Positions 8,700 through 17,155 of a stretch of 62,986 nucleotides of DNA are shown piece after piece. Every line of letters starts with the position of its first letter. The first letter of the stretch is position 1. Source of the DNA: an uncultured Lachnospiraceae bacterium (lineage in GTDB: Bacteria; Bacillota; Clostridia; Lachnospirales; Lachnospiraceae); contig CAMWJV010000006.1 in NCBI GenBank assembly GCA_947174665.1, positions 1-62,986 on the forward strand. The letters are read 5' to 3'. The position numbers were made by a program, and so were the translations under genes. The notes beneath the pieces are model-generated. The model made no database searches, had not been told where the DNA came from, and worked only from the letters and a program-made list of their open reading frames with translations.

Positions 8700-8873
8700 T
8701 TATAAAATATTTCCTTTATCACACCAACGGACAATATGGTTGATGATTGCCCAGATGGTATAAATCATTACTGCAAGTATGCCTATGGGTATTAGCAATA
8801 TCCCTGTTAAAACACTGCCAATACTCATTGCTGCATACTCTATATAGGTCTTGTGCTTTCTAATCTTCCGCAT
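8700..8873 (-). CDS. small membrane protein, last gene of ABC operon
   Basis: A 57-aa protein with a basic N-terminus (MRKIRKHK) and a long hydrophobic stretch that could make one or two membrane helices. A TTG start at 8891 would add six residues; the ATG at 8873 overlaps the lipoprotein stop by 14 bp and has GGTGG upstream, so I prefer it. It is the last gene of the LanFEG-like operon. Function unknown. Confidence 0.5.
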   Translation of the reverse strand: MRKIRKHKTYIEYAAMSIGSVLTGILLIPIGILAVMIYTIWAIINHIVRWCDKGNIL

Positions 8874-9360
8874 CTTGCACCACCAGTTCAAGGCTTCCAG
8901 TTAAATTTTCACCTTTCAAAACAATATAATTATCTCCAAACGATATGGTGTACTCCTTTGTATTCTCTGAGCCGTCATTGGCAATTGTATACTCATCATT
9001 GCCTGCAATCCAATACAGTTCAGCGGAACCTTCCTTTATGGTTAGTGTATAAGTCACTTTTAGGTGATTGCCATTTTTACGCTCTAACCCAGTTCCGCCG
9101 AAGATAAGTTCTTTCCCATTAAATTCATCATAAGCGGCTATATAAGTACCTGTATATGCGTCAACGCCGTTGGTCTTTTTACCTTGAAGGTCTTTATTTT
9201 TTGTTAATGCGTGTTTGCTGAAGGACTGCATCCAATTATTCCAACCGTCAATAAGATTATCTTTCAAGCTACCCTTATCGTGGTTGGAGCTGCATCCTGC
9301 AAAACAAACAGTAAGACACAAAATCAAAATGGCAGAGATAATGATTTTTACTTTTTTCAT
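8860..9360 (-). CDS. lipoprotein, accessory to LanFEG-like transporter
   Basis: A 166-aa secreted lipoprotein. The signal peptide ends in the lipobox FAGC at about residues 20-23 after a hydrophobic run. The mature part looks beta-rich (VTYTLTIKEGSAELYWIAGN, ISFGDNYIVLKG). It follows the transporter genes in the same direction with short gaps. Lantibiotic immunity loci often carry a lipoprotein of the LanI kind that binds the peptide outside the cell; I see no sequence match to a named LanI, so that role is inferred from context. Confidence 0.6.
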   Translation of the reverse strand: MKKVKIIISAILILCLTVCFAGCSSNHDKGSLKDNLIDGWNNWMQSFSKHALTKNKDLQGKKTNGVDAYTGTYIAAYDEFNGKELIFGGTGLERKNGNHLKVTYTLTIKEGSAELYWIAGNDEYTIANDGSENTKEYTISFGDNYIVLKGENLTGSLELVVQDAED

Positions 9361-9375
9361 AACGGCTCACCTCAC

Positions 9376-9660
9376 TCACATTAACTTACTTTTAATCATC
9401 ATTCCTAAAAACGCGACACCTGCAACTGCATAGAGGCTGTTCACAATTAAGCAGACTTTCATCAAATTGTTTTGAGCTTTTACTATGACATAAGAAATAA
9501 TTGTAAATATTCCGCTGAGTACCATAAATATTGCATAGCAGGCAATCATGATTTCAGCAGCAGGTAACTCCAATGCCCAATCAAACGTCCTAAGCGGGAG
9601 GATAGTCCATGGCACAAAAAGCATAATGGTGTTGACAGCGGTTAAAATTTTGTTTTTCAT
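9376..9660 (-). CDS. small three-helix membrane protein
   Basis: A 94-aa very hydrophobic protein with about three membrane helices (near residues 5-22, 33-57 and 68-90). It lies 5 bp after the second permease and 15 bp before the lipoprotein, so it is part of the transporter operon. I do not recognise the family. Confidence 0.55.
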   Translation of the reverse strand: MKNKILTAVNTIMLFVPWTILPLRTFDWALELPAAEIMIACYAIFMVLSGIFTIISYVIVKAQNNLMKVCLIVNSLYAVAGVAFLGMMIKSKLM

Positions 9661-9665
9661 AGTTT

Positions 9666-10436
9666 TTATCTCCTTTCAGCCTGCCCGAAACGAATACAGG
9701 AAATGCCCAGACATATAATTGTGATGACAACGGCAACAGGTATCCAGGGTATAAGCTCCACCTGTGCTGTGTCAAGATTTGCAGCAAGTTTTCCATACTC
9801 CGATGTGATAACGAAAAACGGATATGACATCGGATAGGCAAACCATATTTTTGTGCTAATTATTAATACAGACGGCACAATGGATGCCAAACCAATACCA
9901 ACGGCGAATATCGTCGTCTGAATGCATACAGACAGCATCCAAAAAAAAGCGATCATCGGTATGGCAGACAGAAACAGGAAAAAAATCTCTTTTGCAGCGA
10001 ACAGCGGCGGCAGTACAAAATTGTAACCCTGAGTCTGAGAACAAATAGCGGCACTGATATAATACATACCTGCCATCATTAAAATCTGCATTGCTGCCAA
10101 CACAAGCAGCACAACAAACTTAGCCAGGCAGAGCTTCACTGTGCTGACCGGCAAGGCAAGCATTTTCAGAATACCTTTATTCTTTATTTCCGTCTGGCTC
10201 AAAAGGACTGTTCCAACTACCATACTTGCAGGGAACATAAACCATGACATCCCCATAAATCCCTGAATGAAGAAATTATTTTCCGGAGAAATACCCTCCG
10301 CCTGCATCCCAAAATTCATGTGAGCATTCAAAACGGATGGTATCCACAGGATAACTGTAGCAACAAGCAGAATAAAAAATATCTTTGAACGTTTTATTTT
10401 TTTAAATTCAACGCCGGCAAGTGATAAAAAATTCAT
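9666..10436 (-). CDS. ABC-2 type permease, LanE/LanG-like
   Basis: A 256-aa integral membrane protein with about six helices and the ABC-2 layout of lantibiotic immunity permeases: an N-terminal amphipathic start (VEFKKIKRSKIFFILL), a large loop with FFIQGFMGMSWF, then helix pairs. Its start overlaps the stop of the first permease by 4 bp. It forms the second half of the membrane channel driven by the ATPase at 11152-11907. Confidence 0.8.
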   Translation of the reverse strand: MNFLSLAGVEFKKIKRSKIFFILLVATVILWIPSVLNAHMNFGMQAEGISPENNFFIQGFMGMSWFMFPASMVVGTVLLSQTEIKNKGILKMLALPVSTVKLCLAKFVVLLVLAAMQILMMAGMYYISAAICSQTQGYNFVLPPLFAAKEIFFLFLSAIPMIAFFWMLSVCIQTTIFAVGIGLASIVPSVLIISTKIWFAYPMSYPFFVITSEYGKLAANLDTAQVELIPWIPVAVVITIICLGISCIRFGQAERR

Positions 10437-11155
10437 TCAAACGACCTCCTTACCTTGATAAATATAAGCTCCGCCAGACTGAACACTGCAAGCTCCGCAA
10501 CTGCTGCATAAATATAATGCATAACCCGTGTCATATCAGTACCTGCAAACATCTGAAACGGAATAGCAAACGGAAAAAGCGAAAGAGCAAAGTTGTTTGT
10601 GGGCAGCATTGTAGCAGTAAAAACGCAGACAACACCAATGCCCAGCGATACCCACATATTTCTGCAAGCCTCCGAGATAAGGAGCGATATGATAATGCAT
10701 GGCATTATCAGCAGAAATGCATACCCGAAGTTTTCACACAACTCACTCCAAAAGCCATTTCTCATGCCAAACCAATGATACGAGCAAAATGCCATTGCTC
10801 CTGCTTCTGCTACAAGCACCGACGCACTCATAAGAATTGTCAAAATGACTTTTCCGAAAAAAACGGAGCTTTCCCGGATGGGGAGTGACTTCATTTTCTG
10901 CATGGCATTGTCAGCATATTCGGTTTGATATAAAAGACAAGCCCCTGCTGCAACAAGCAGCACATTCAGCATTGTCATCATCTGCCAGTTTGCACGCAGC
11001 AGAATTTGAACGGGAGTGCCGTGCTGCGTAATATACATTTCTGAACGGACGGCCATATTAACAACAGGAACAGCCGCCGTCAGAATACCGCCGCCTAAAA
11101 ATGCAGGCAAAAATCCGGTTCGTTTTATCTTTTTACATTCCAGAAAAACGCTCAT
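10433..11155 (-). CDS. ABC-2 type permease, LanE/LanG-like
   Basis: A 240-aa membrane protein with about six helices. Its beginning (FLECKKIKRTGFLPAFLGGG) matches the amphipathic start of its neighbour permease, and both are about 250 aa, as in MutE/MutG or CprB/CprC pairs. The start overlaps the ATPase stop by 4 bp (ATGA). In characterised relatives the complex removes lantibiotics and similar cationic peptides from the membrane. Confidence 0.8.
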   Translation of the reverse strand: MSVFLECKKIKRTGFLPAFLGGGILTAAVPVVNMAVRSEMYITQHGTPVQILLRANWQMMTMLNVLLVAAGACLLYQTEYADNAMQKMKSLPIRESSVFFGKVILTILMSASVLVAEAGAMAFCSYHWFGMRNGFWSELCENFGYAFLLIMPCIIISLLISEACRNMWVSLGIGVVCVFTATMLPTNNFALSLFPFAIPFQMFAGTDMTRVMHYIYAAVAELAVFSLAELIFIKVRRSFE

Positions 11156-11907
11156 CTTACAGCACCTCTTTTCCTGTTGTCAGCATTAATCAGAGCAAGG
11201 AAAGTATCTTCCAGATTATCTGTAGGATACCCTTGGGATGAGGCACAGAATTTCAACTCCTCAAGCGTTCCCTCAAACAACAGATGCCCGTGATTTAAGA
11301 TACCGATATTATCAGCCATCAGTTCAATTTCAGACAGCAGATGTGATGATACCAAAACAGTACAACCCCATTTATTTGGCAGAGAACGGATAAGCGTTCT
11401 GATTTCGTGGATGCCCACAGGGTCAAGTCCGTTTGTCGGCTCATCCAGGATCAAAATAGGCGGTTTCCCTATCAATGCACTTGCAAGTCCCAGCCTTTGT
11501 TTCATTCCAAGGGAGTACTTTTTGGCAAGCCGTTTCTTATACTGTGTCAGCCCTACAATTTCGAGAGCTTCAGATACAGAGGATTTGGGAAGTCCCAATA
11601 TCCTGCGGATAATTTCAAGATTTTCTTCACCACTTAAATTCCCGTAAAAAGCGGGGGCTTCAATAAATGAACCGACTTCTTTCAATATCTCCACTCTGTT
11701 TTCAGGGTATTTCTTCCCATCAATCGTGAACAAACCCTTTGTCGGTTTGATAAGTCCCAGCAGCATTTTCATTGTAGTAGACTTTCCCGCACCGTTTGGA
11801 CCTAAGAATCCATAAACAGCTCCTTTGGGAATATGCAGATTGACCTCCGAAACTGCGGTAAAGTCAGCATAGGATTTGGTTAAATTTTTGGTTTCAATGA
11901 TATTCAT
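11152..11907 (-). CDS. ABC transporter ATPase, LanF/CprA-like
   Basis: A 251-aa ATPase with Walker A GPNGAGKS (about residues 36-43), signature YSLGMKQRLGLA, Walker B ILILDEPTNGLDP and an H-loop His in SSHLL. This pattern and length are typical of the lantibiotic-immunity and bacitracin-type group. It is the first gene of a six-gene operon read leftward and has an AAAGGAG ribosome site. The operon start faces the two-component genes across a 154-bp gap that holds five phased ACC boxes. Confidence 0.9.
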   Translation of the reverse strand: MNIIETKNLTKSYADFTAVSEVNLHIPKGAVYGFLGPNGAGKSTTMKMLLGLIKPTKGLFTIDGKKYPENRVEILKEVGSFIEAPAFYGNLSGEENLEIIRRILGLPKSSVSEALEIVGLTQYKKRLAKKYSLGMKQRLGLASALIGKPPILILDEPTNGLDPVGIHEIRTLIRSLPNKWGCTVLVSSHLLSEIELMADNIGILNHGHLLFEGTLEELKFCASSQGYPTDNLEDTFLALINADNRKRGAVR

Positions 11908-11939
11908 TGTATTTACTCCTTTCTCATTCCTGCAGATCC

Positions 11940-11968
11940 ATTGTACTGCCCCAACCTTGCGCTAACCT
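11940..11968 (-). promoter_or_regulatory. probable promoter of LanFEG-like operon
   Basis: On the minus strand a TACAAT -10 box (11940-11945) lies 17 bp from a poor -35 hexamer AGGTTA (11963-11968), which itself falls within the ACC/GGT repeat array. A weak -35 covered by an activator site fits a regulator-dependent promoter. This is inference from spacing. Confidence 0.4.
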
Positions 11969-12000
11969 TCTCTCTACCTTACATTTACCTTATATTTACC
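11954..12000. promoter_or_regulatory. operator: five ACC boxes at 11-bp spacing
   Basis: The trinucleotide ACC occurs at 11954, 11965, 11976, 11987 and 11998, each exactly 11 bp after the last. The four full units fit TTN6ACC on the + strand (GGTN6AA on the minus strand). One-turn phasing places all boxes on one face of the DNA, as for OmpR-family regulators bound in a row. The array lies between divergent transporter and two-component genes, so the regulator at 12062 is the obvious candidate to bind it. Confidence 0.65.
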
Positions 12001-12007
12001 CTCAACA

Positions 12008-12037
12008 TTAGTAACAGGCGCAATTTTATGTTATAAT
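12008..12037 (+). promoter_or_regulatory. probable promoter of two-component operon
   Basis: A TATAAT box at 12032-12037 has only a weak -35 region (TTAGTA at 12008-12013), and the ACC array ends 8 bp before it. This fits autoregulation by the encoded response regulator. Confidence 0.45.
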
Positions 12038-12061
12038 CAGGAGTGAAAAGGAGGCATCTTA

Positions 12062-12766
12062 ATGAACTTTGATTATTTAAGACAGAAACGCTTTTTGCTT
12101 GTGGATGATGAGCAGGAGCTTTTAGATATGGTAGTATCAATATTAAATGAGGATGGATTTCAAAATATTCAGACTGCGAAAACAGTAAAAGAAGCGATTG
12201 CTATTTCAGAAACCTGGCATCCGGAGATTGCCATTCTCGATGTTATGCTCCCTGATGGCAGCGGTTTTAACCTTATGGAAAAACTTAAAAGTACTTCTGA
12301 CTATCCTGTGCTGTTTTTAACAGCCCGTGGAGAGGATGAGGATAAATTTCGCGGCTTCGGTCTTGGTGCAGATGACTATATGGTAAAACCATTTTTGCCA
12401 AAAGAACTGTTATTTCGTGTCAATGCAATTCTCAGAAGAAGTTACAAAGACGAAAATCCTCTTGTAAAGCTTCAGAACAGTGAAATTGACTTTGACCGTG
12501 CAGAAATCATAAAGAATGGCGAACATATCCCGCTTACGGCAAAAGAATATGACATTCTTGCCGCTCTATACCGGAACGCAGGACGAATCGTTACGATTGA
12601 TGCATTGTGTGAAGCCGCGTGGGGCGACAATCCTTTCGGTTACGAGAATTCTTTGATGGCACATATTCGCCGCATAAGAGAAAAGATTGAAACCAACCCA
12701 TCTCACCCCGTATCCTTGATAACGATTAAAGGGCTTGGATATAAACTCATCGTGGAGGGCAAATAG
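12062..12766 (+). CDS. OmpR-family response regulator, CprR-like
   Basis: A 234-aa regulator. The receiver domain has the acidic pair VDDE near residues 14-17, the phospho-acceptor D60 in ILDVMLPDGSG and a conserved Lys in VKPF. The C-terminal winged helix ends in LITIKGLGYKL. It is followed one base after its stop by the kinase. By gene order it should control the divergent LanFEG-like operon, probably through the 11-bp repeats. Confidence 0.9.
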   Translation: MNFDYLRQKRFLLVDDEQELLDMVVSILNEDGFQNIQTAKTVKEAIAISETWHPEIAILDVMLPDGSGFNLMEKLKSTSDYPVLFLTARGEDEDKFRGFGLGADDYMVKPFLPKELLFRVNAILRRSYKDENPLVKLQNSEIDFDRAEIIKNGEHIPLTAKEYDILAALYRNAGRIVTIDALCEAAWGDNPFGYENSLMAHIRRIREKIETNPSHPVSLITIKGLGYKLIVEGK

Positions 12767-12767
12767 T

Positions 12768-14168
12768 ATGAAAAGCGTGCCTAAGCTGATACGGCGTTTT
12801 GTCGGTATCATGCTTCTATCTTCGATTTTGCTGATTATTTTGAATTTTATATTGTTAGCCGTATATACCGTGAGTCAGGCGCCAAATGCTTATCCCTGGA
12901 AAACTGCTGAGGAAGTTGCGGATAATTTGCTGCAAAATGAGAATGGATACAGCTTGTCTGAAGATGCATCGCTTGAATTGAAAAATTCCAATGCATGGGC
13001 AATCTTTATTGATAACAAAACGATGCAAGTGGTATGGCAGACGACCAATCTGCCCGAAACTATACCTATGTCATATTCTGTTTCGGATATTGCGAGCCTG
13101 ACCCGTGGCTATATAGACGGGTATCCCACATTTACAGGAGAAGCAGAAAACGGACTTGTGGTACTGGGCTATCCGAAAGACAGCTTTTGGAAGCATATGT
13201 GGCCGAGCTGGGATTATAATTTAATCGCCAACCTGCCGAAAACCGTTCTTTTTGCATTAGCAGTAAATACAGCATTGATTTTTATAATTTATTTGTTTGC
13301 CAACTCCAAACTGTTAATATCCGTAAAACCGATTGTCAGCGGAATACAGGCTTTGTCTACGAACGAGGCAGTCCATATCCGGGAAAAAGGTCTTTTATCA
13401 GAGCTGGCGGTAAATATTAACAAAACCTCAGATATTTTGCAGACCCAGAACAGACAGCTCCGTAAAAAAGAAACCGCAAGAGCAAACTGGATTGCAGGGG
13501 TATCACACGATATACGCACGCCGCTGTCAATGGTGATGGGGTATGCCGGTCAATTGGAAAATGATAAGCGTTTGCCGGAAGATGATCGTCAAAAGGCTAT
13601 GGTTATCGTAAAACAAAGCAAACGAATGAGGAACTTGATCAATGACCTCAATCTGGCCTCTAAATTAGAATACAATATGCAGCCAATCAATCCCAAAAAA
13701 GAGAACATGGTTGCTATTGTCCGACAGATTGTTGTTGACTTTATAAATATGGATATTGATGACAAGCATCCTATTGAATGGAATACAGACGAAACTTTAA
13801 CCGTCTGCTCTGTAAACGCTGATAAGGAGTTGATAAGACGGGCTGTCAGCAATCTCATTCAAAACAGTATAAATCATAACGAACAGGGCTGTAAAATCTA
13901 TGTCAATATTACGGCTGAGAATGACAAATGTACTGTTACCGTTGCCGATGACGGTGTCGGGACTACAGATGAACAAATAGAACGGCTCAATAATTCTCCC
14001 CATTATATGGTCTGCGATGAAAATACATCAGAGCAGCGCCACGGCCTGGGGTTGCTCATTGTCAAACAGATTGTGGCGGCACACGGCGGTATAACCGGTA
14101 TCGGGCATAGCTCATATGGCGGTTTCTCTGTCAAACTGATATTTCCGGTTACTTATGCCGATAAGTGA
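12768..14168 (+). CDS. sensor histidine kinase, CprK-like
   Basis: A 466-aa kinase. Helix 1 is near residues 10-35 and helix 2 near 155-180, with an extracellular sensor of about 120 residues between them. The H-box is SHDIRTPLSMVMG with the phospho-accepting His. The ATPase lobe has N-box NLIQNSINH, VADDGVG and HGLGLLIVKQ. The ATG at 12768 has GGAGGG upstream. A larger extracellular domain is expected when the kinase itself senses a peptide, unlike BceS-type kinases. Its end overlaps the convergent gene by 16 bp. Confidence 0.9.
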   Translation: MKSVPKLIRRFVGIMLLSSILLIILNFILLAVYTVSQAPNAYPWKTAEEVADNLLQNENGYSLSEDASLELKNSNAWAIFIDNKTMQVVWQTTNLPETIPMSYSVSDIASLTRGYIDGYPTFTGEAENGLVVLGYPKDSFWKHMWPSWDYNLIANLPKTVLFALAVNTALIFIIYLFANSKLLISVKPIVSGIQALSTNEAVHIREKGLLSELAVNINKTSDILQTQNRQLRKKETARANWIAGVSHDIRTPLSMVMGYAGQLENDKRLPEDDRQKAMVIVKQSKRMRNLINDLNLASKLEYNMQPINPKKENMVAIVRQIVVDFINMDIDDKHPIEWNTDETLTVCSVNADKELIRRAVSNLIQNSINHNEQGCKIYVNITAENDKCTVTVADDGVGTTDEQIERLNNSPHYMVCDENTSEQRHGLGLLIVKQIVAAHGGITGIGHSSYGGFSVKLIFPVTYADK

Positions 14169-15871
14169 TTTACTGCCTGCCATTTGGAGAGAAACGCCTT
14201 CCCTATCCCGAACATGACAAAAACGGTTCCCACCCCCATAGACTGCTGAAAGCTGAAAATGTTATTCACTGTATACGCAAGCAGACAGAAGCCGCAGGCT
14301 GCCGCAATGGGATTTTCCTTCCCCTTTTTCATCAACTCCCGCATGCCGCAGACCATCATCCCGCCGTATCCCACAAGCCCCAAAATTCCCGTATCCACAA
14401 GAATCGTCAGCCATTCATTATGTGCATTGGTCAGCCGCTGGCCGCTGAATAATTCCTTCACATAAGCATAAATCTCCGGACTGGCTTCACTGTTGATATA
14501 ACTCCACATACAGTCGGGCCCCACGCCCGCCAGTTTATGTAACGCATCCTGCGCTGCAAAGCATTTCCAGCCCGCCGACCAGGTAGCGCCTCTGTTGCTG
14601 CCCCATGCCGTGTTAAAGGTAAATAAGATATTTTCAGATAATCTGCCCAAAATTCCGGGGCACAGCGTATTGACCGCCGCCAGCAGCAATACTCCCAAAA
14701 CCGCTCCCGCACTTCCAAAAACCGCTGTCTTTGCCAAAATGCGAAACATTTTTCCCCTGTATTTTCCCTTTCTCCTGTCTGTCCATACTAAAATCAATGC
14801 AAAAACTGACACAGCTGTCATAACAATAGAAACCGGGCCGCTGATAAATATTTCCGCAAATTTCCCGATAAAATTTATCCCATTCGGAACCAAAAGCCTG
14901 AACAGAAAAAGCATCAGACAACCTCCCCACAACAGCGCCATCTCCTGCCAGAAGACAAGCATCCTGTCAGCCTCCCCGGCAGACAGAAAGAACATGACAA
15001 GCATCACTACTGCCAGCGCCGCCAGCCCGCTGTCGCTCCCCTGGAGCACCAGTGATAAATATCCTGCAAATGTATATATCATTAAAAGCGCCCTCTGCCA
15101 GGTCTTTGTCCGCTCTCCCAGCCAGAGCAGCACCACCCCTGCGAATACCACCGATACCGCATATCCGCAGTACCAATTCTGATTCCCGATGGTGGAAATG
15201 TATCCTGTGTTCACAAACTCCAAACCAAAGGAATAAATACCAAACCGATTCATACACCCCATCACAAATACCGCTCCCGAGGCAGGAAGGACTATGTAAA
15301 ATATCCACTTTCTCGGTGTCCAGAACCTGGATACCAGAAAGTAAATACAGATGAGTATCAGCTGCGGCAAAAGCCCCATGTACCATCCTCTCTCCCCCCA
15401 GAGCGCTTCCTCCCTATAGTCTGTACAGACATAAGAGAGAAAAAGCGCCGCGCAATATACCAATGCAAAAATATCCGTGGATGAAATACTTATATCCTGT
15501 TTCTGCAGGATATCTTTTCTTCTGGTAAGTCTTGGTCCGGCAAACTTCTGCCGAACAGATGTCTGCCCTGTGAAAGTCCGCTCGGAAGCTTTCTTCCCGG
15601 CAAAATGCTGCCTTATGAAAATGACTGATTCGGCAATCAGACAGAGCACAAGCGGAATCACCAGTATTTTTCCCGTACTCACGCCAAGCCTGCAAAAAAA
15701 GGTAGACTTATCCGTACCGATATGGTCATATCCCGCCTCATTATAAAACGGAAATGCCGCCAGCATCAGCACCAGATAAATACAGATAATATAATCCAGA
15801 ATCGTTCGTGACAGCCGCCGCAAGCCGTCCCACAATGACTTCCGACAGTTTTCCGCTCCCTGTAAACGCAT
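14153..15871 (-). CDS. O-antigen ligase/polymerase family membrane protein
   Basis: A 572-aa protein with about 10-12 membrane helices. Near residues 450-490 it shows the O-antigen ligase (Wzy_C) signature region, GVGPDCMWSY followed by TNAHNEWLTILVDTGILGL, where the His is thought to act in transfer. In Gram-positives such proteins polymerise or attach surface polysaccharide. No glycan genes lie next to it, so the substrate is unknown. A 110-residue stretch rich in Arg and Lys (about 75-120) links early helices. Confidence 0.75.
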   Translation of the reverse strand: MRLQGAENCRKSLWDGLRRLSRTILDYIICIYLVLMLAAFPFYNEAGYDHIGTDKSTFFCRLGVSTGKILVIPLVLCLIAESVIFIRQHFAGKKASERTFTGQTSVRQKFAGPRLTRRKDILQKQDISISSTDIFALVYCAALFLSYVCTDYREEALWGERGWYMGLLPQLILICIYFLVSRFWTPRKWIFYIVLPASGAVFVMGCMNRFGIYSFGLEFVNTGYISTIGNQNWYCGYAVSVVFAGVVLLWLGERTKTWQRALLMIYTFAGYLSLVLQGSDSGLAALAVVMLVMFFLSAGEADRMLVFWQEMALLWGGCLMLFLFRLLVPNGINFIGKFAEIFISGPVSIVMTAVSVFALILVWTDRRKGKYRGKMFRILAKTAVFGSAGAVLGVLLLAAVNTLCPGILGRLSENILFTFNTAWGSNRGATWSAGWKCFAAQDALHKLAGVGPDCMWSYINSEASPEIYAYVKELFSGQRLTNAHNEWLTILVDTGILGLVGYGGMMVCGMRELMKKGKENPIAAACGFCLLAYTVNNIFSFQQSMGVGTVFVMFGIGKAFLSKWQAVNHLSA

Positions 15872-15914
15872 AAGCTCCCTCCCGGAAAATACCCTTGTCT
15901 GTTTTCATGATAGT

Positions 15915-17012
15915 CTATTCCGCATCCTGCGTCAAATGCTTTTGGACATCCGGGGAGATGCCTGAACCGTTACCACAATTCCTCTTCTCCAGGCTTAAAT
16001 ATGCCTGATAGATAATAATAAAGCCTAAGGGGCCCCCTATGATTCCCCAAAGTCCGAACAGCTTAATCCCGGCATAGATGGAAAGCAAAATCGCCACAGG
16101 GGACACTCCCACTCTCTTCCCGATCAGCTTCGGCTCCAGAAGCTCACGAATAAAAATGCAGGCCACATAGAGCAGCAGGCAGAAGACTGCCGGCACATAA
16201 TTTCCCAGGATAAACTGCTGTATGCTTAAGGGTACCAATACAATTCCTGTTCCGATGAAGGGAAGGGCATCCAGTATTCCAGCCAGCAGCCCCCAGAGAA
16301 CGCCCTGACTGATACCGCTGATTCCCAGCACTGCTGCCGCAAGTGTGCCGATTATGCTCATGATAATGATCTGTGCTTTCACGTAGGTAGCAATGTATCG
16401 TATGATACCGCAGATAATCTCCAGAAACAGGTAGCATTCCTCCCTGTCCAGCATGCGGTTCATAATGTCATCATAATCCTTGGCCAGCAATACGGTGGCA
16501 ATCAAAAAAATGATCAGAAAACCTCCGAATGCCACCACTGCCCTGGCAAATTCCAGGGACTGCGACAACATTCCCGGCACCATCTTTTGCTGAAACCAGT
16601 CAATTCCCTCCCGGATGCCGGAGACAACTGTGTCCTCCAGATAAGTGCTGTCAATCCTGATAGCCCTGCCGATGGTTTTACAGATTTCATGTATTACGGA
16701 GTAAATGTCTTCCTCCAGGGAGTCCAGCCCCGTGAACCATCCGGGCACGCTTCCCACAATCCACGAAAACAGCACCCAGACTAAAATTCCCAGAAAAGCA
16801 CATGCCAGCAGGAGCAGGATCACCGCTCCCACCTGACGGTGTATTTTCAGTCTGCTCTGCATCTTCTGGAGCAGCGGGCCAAAGATGGTTACAAACAGCA
16901 TGGCAATCAGCACCGGCGCTGTCAACGGAACGATGAACCTGAGAAAAAAATAAACTGCCCCCGTCAAAAGGAGCAGTGTCAAAATTCTATTTTCTTTTAT
17001 TTTATCCGCCAT
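15915..17012 (-). CDS. AI-2E family transporter, YtvI-like
   Basis: A 365-aa membrane protein with about eight helices in the AI-2E/YtvI arrangement. It starts with two helices, then a soluble helical region (about 85-145), and ends with GVSPVAILLSIYAGIKLFGL and GIIGGPLGFI, typical of this family. In sporulating clostridia the close relative YtvI is annotated as a sporulation membrane protein; other members move small molecules or ions. Which applies here cannot be decided. Confidence 0.75.
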   Translation of the reverse strand: MADKIKENRILTLLLLTGAVYFFLRFIVPLTAPVLIAMLFVTIFGPLLQKMQSRLKIHRQVGAVILLLLACAFLGILVWVLFSWIVGSVPGWFTGLDSLEEDIYSVIHEICKTIGRAIRIDSTYLEDTVVSGIREGIDWFQQKMVPGMLSQSLEFARAVVAFGGFLIIFLIATVLLAKDYDDIMNRMLDREECYLFLEIICGIIRYIATYVKAQIIIMSIIGTLAAAVLGISGISQGVLWGLLAGILDALPFIGTGIVLVPLSIQQFILGNYVPAVFCLLLYVACIFIRELLEPKLIGKRVGVSPVAILLSIYAGIKLFGLWGIIGGPLGFIIIYQAYLSLEKRNCGNGSGISPDVQKHLTQDAE

Positions 17013-17029
17013 ACACTAAACCTCCCACA

Positions 17030-17083
17030 CCGGCATGCTTCCTTCGCCGTGGCATGACATGCCATTTGGTTATGACATGCCGG
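17030..17083. repeat. nested palindromes between two leftward genes
   Basis: CCGGCATG (17030-17037) pairs with CATGCCGG (17076-17083), and inside lies the perfect palindrome GGCATGACATGCC (17051-17063). The 143-bp gap holds no gene. It may be a terminator for the transglutaminase operon or a regulatory structure; no clear T-run follows on either strand. Confidence 0.3.
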
Positions 17084-17155
17084 CGCTACTGGTTTTAGTA
17101 TGGTTCGTTTTTTCATAAATATTTATTATTTACAAATCTCTTTGAATTCCCCGGG

